A stretch of DNA of 34,395 bases from assembly GCF_017447225.1 (NCBI RefSeq), contig NZ_JAFSNZ010000082.1, positions 1 to 34,395 on the forward strand, in the 5' to 3' direction. Under the pieces are notes generated by a model that made no database searches, was not told the origin of the DNA, and was given only the letters and a program-made list of their open reading frames with translations. Position 1 is the stretch's first letter. Every line of letters starts with the position of its first letter. Source of the stretch: Methanobrevibacter sp. (GTDB lineage: Archaea > Methanobacteriota > Methanobacteria > Methanobacteriales > Methanobacteriaceae). The translations under genes and the position numbers were made by a program. Of the stretch, positions 34,114 through 34,395 are shown piece after piece.

Positions 34114-34395
34114 GTTTAAAATAGACTTAATAGTATGGAAATGGATGTTGGAGGTTTAAGATTATGATAGGTGAGAAAGTTTAAAATAGACTTAATAGTA
34201 TGGAAATTATGTGACTGTAGAGAATGAGGATGCTGATAAGGTTGCTGGTTTAAAATAGACTTAATAGTATGGAAATTTATATCTATAATTAAATATATTA
34301 TTATTATTAATGTTTAATATAGACTTAATAGTATGTAAATTTGGATTTTTTTTTCATATTTGTTTATTTTCAAATTGTTTATAATATAATTAATA
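34114..34395 (+). CRISPR. Small CRISPR array with decaying distal repeats
   Basis: The 29-base repeat begins GTTTAAAATAGACTTAATAG and ends TATGGAAAT. Identical copies are at 34114-34142, 34179-34207 and 34248-34276. A fourth copy at 34312-34340 has two changes (GTTTAATAT; TATGTAAAT). A fifth, more decayed copy begins at 34377 and is cut by the window end: 16 of its 19 visible bases match. Spacers are 36, 40, 35 and 36 bases. The ATGGAAAT end resembles the ATTGAAA(C/T) handle of type I-B repeats, so the crRNA strand is plus and the leader would be on the left, in the 50-60 AT-rich bases after argG. No cas gene lies adjacent within the window. Confidence 0.9.

Noticed and set aside
13792-34395. 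A complete CRISPR-Cas system linking the Cas4-like gene and the array.
   Set aside because: They are about 20 kb apart with housekeeping genes between, and no cas1, cas2, cas3 or cascade gene is present in the window.

Overview
The window looks like a chromosomal segment of a methanogenic archaeon of the order Methanobacteriales, most likely Methanobrevibacter. It is AT-rich, with TATA-box promoters and GGTGA/GGAGG ribosome-binding sites. It carries archaeal markers (Nop5 with fibrillarin, 7-deazaguanine genes for archaeosine, an IGHMBP2-type helicase) and a complete 17-gene energy-converting hydrogenase B (ehbA-Q) operon, which is typical of hydrogenotrophic methanogens.

Layout. 1-1.0 kb: pyrD and the start of pyrK (pyrimidine synthesis, minus strand). 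1.1-3.5 kb: a coiled-coil protein, divergent from the nop5-flpA pair (C/D-box RNA 2'-O-methylation). 3.5-4.1 kb: a gene-free stretch holding a strong hairpin that may be a small RNA. 4.1-6.5 kb: a minus-strand operon of two membrane-anchored proteins followed by coaC and coaB, which are split by a 4-base overlap. 6.6-9.1 kb: pheA and two four-CBS proteins. 9.2-11.0 kb: a DUF366-type gene, queD and queE, making the preQ0 precursor. 11.1-12.3 kb: an exported protein with a duplicated domain of unknown type. 12.6-14.6 kb: a predicted nucleotidyltransferase and a stand-alone Cas4-like protein. 14.6-16.8 kb: a polar amino-acid ABC transporter. 16.9-26.8 kb: the ehb operon, transcribed right to left from one clear promoter. 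27.2-30.6 kb: small and membrane proteins, an ACR3/BASS-like transporter, a YdjM-like membrane protein and an aspartoacylase-like enzyme. 30.7-32.6 kb: an SF1 helicase. 32.6-32.86 kb: a palindrome, promoter and structured stretch that could be a small RNA. 32.86-34.04 kb: argG. 34.1 kb to the end: a small CRISPR array with decaying repeats.

How the genes work together. Most of the window is anabolic housekeeping: pyrimidine, CoA, phenylalanine, arginine and archaeosine synthesis. Ehb supplies low-potential reduced ferredoxin for anabolic CO2 fixation. The accessory signals are the Cas4-like gene, the CRISPR array about 20 kb from it, and two candidate small RNAs. A nearly identical 16-base palindrome lies in the promoter regions of the BASS-like transporter and of the candidate RNA before argG, suggesting one shared regulator. 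No tRNA, rRNA, insertion sequence or complete cas operon was seen.
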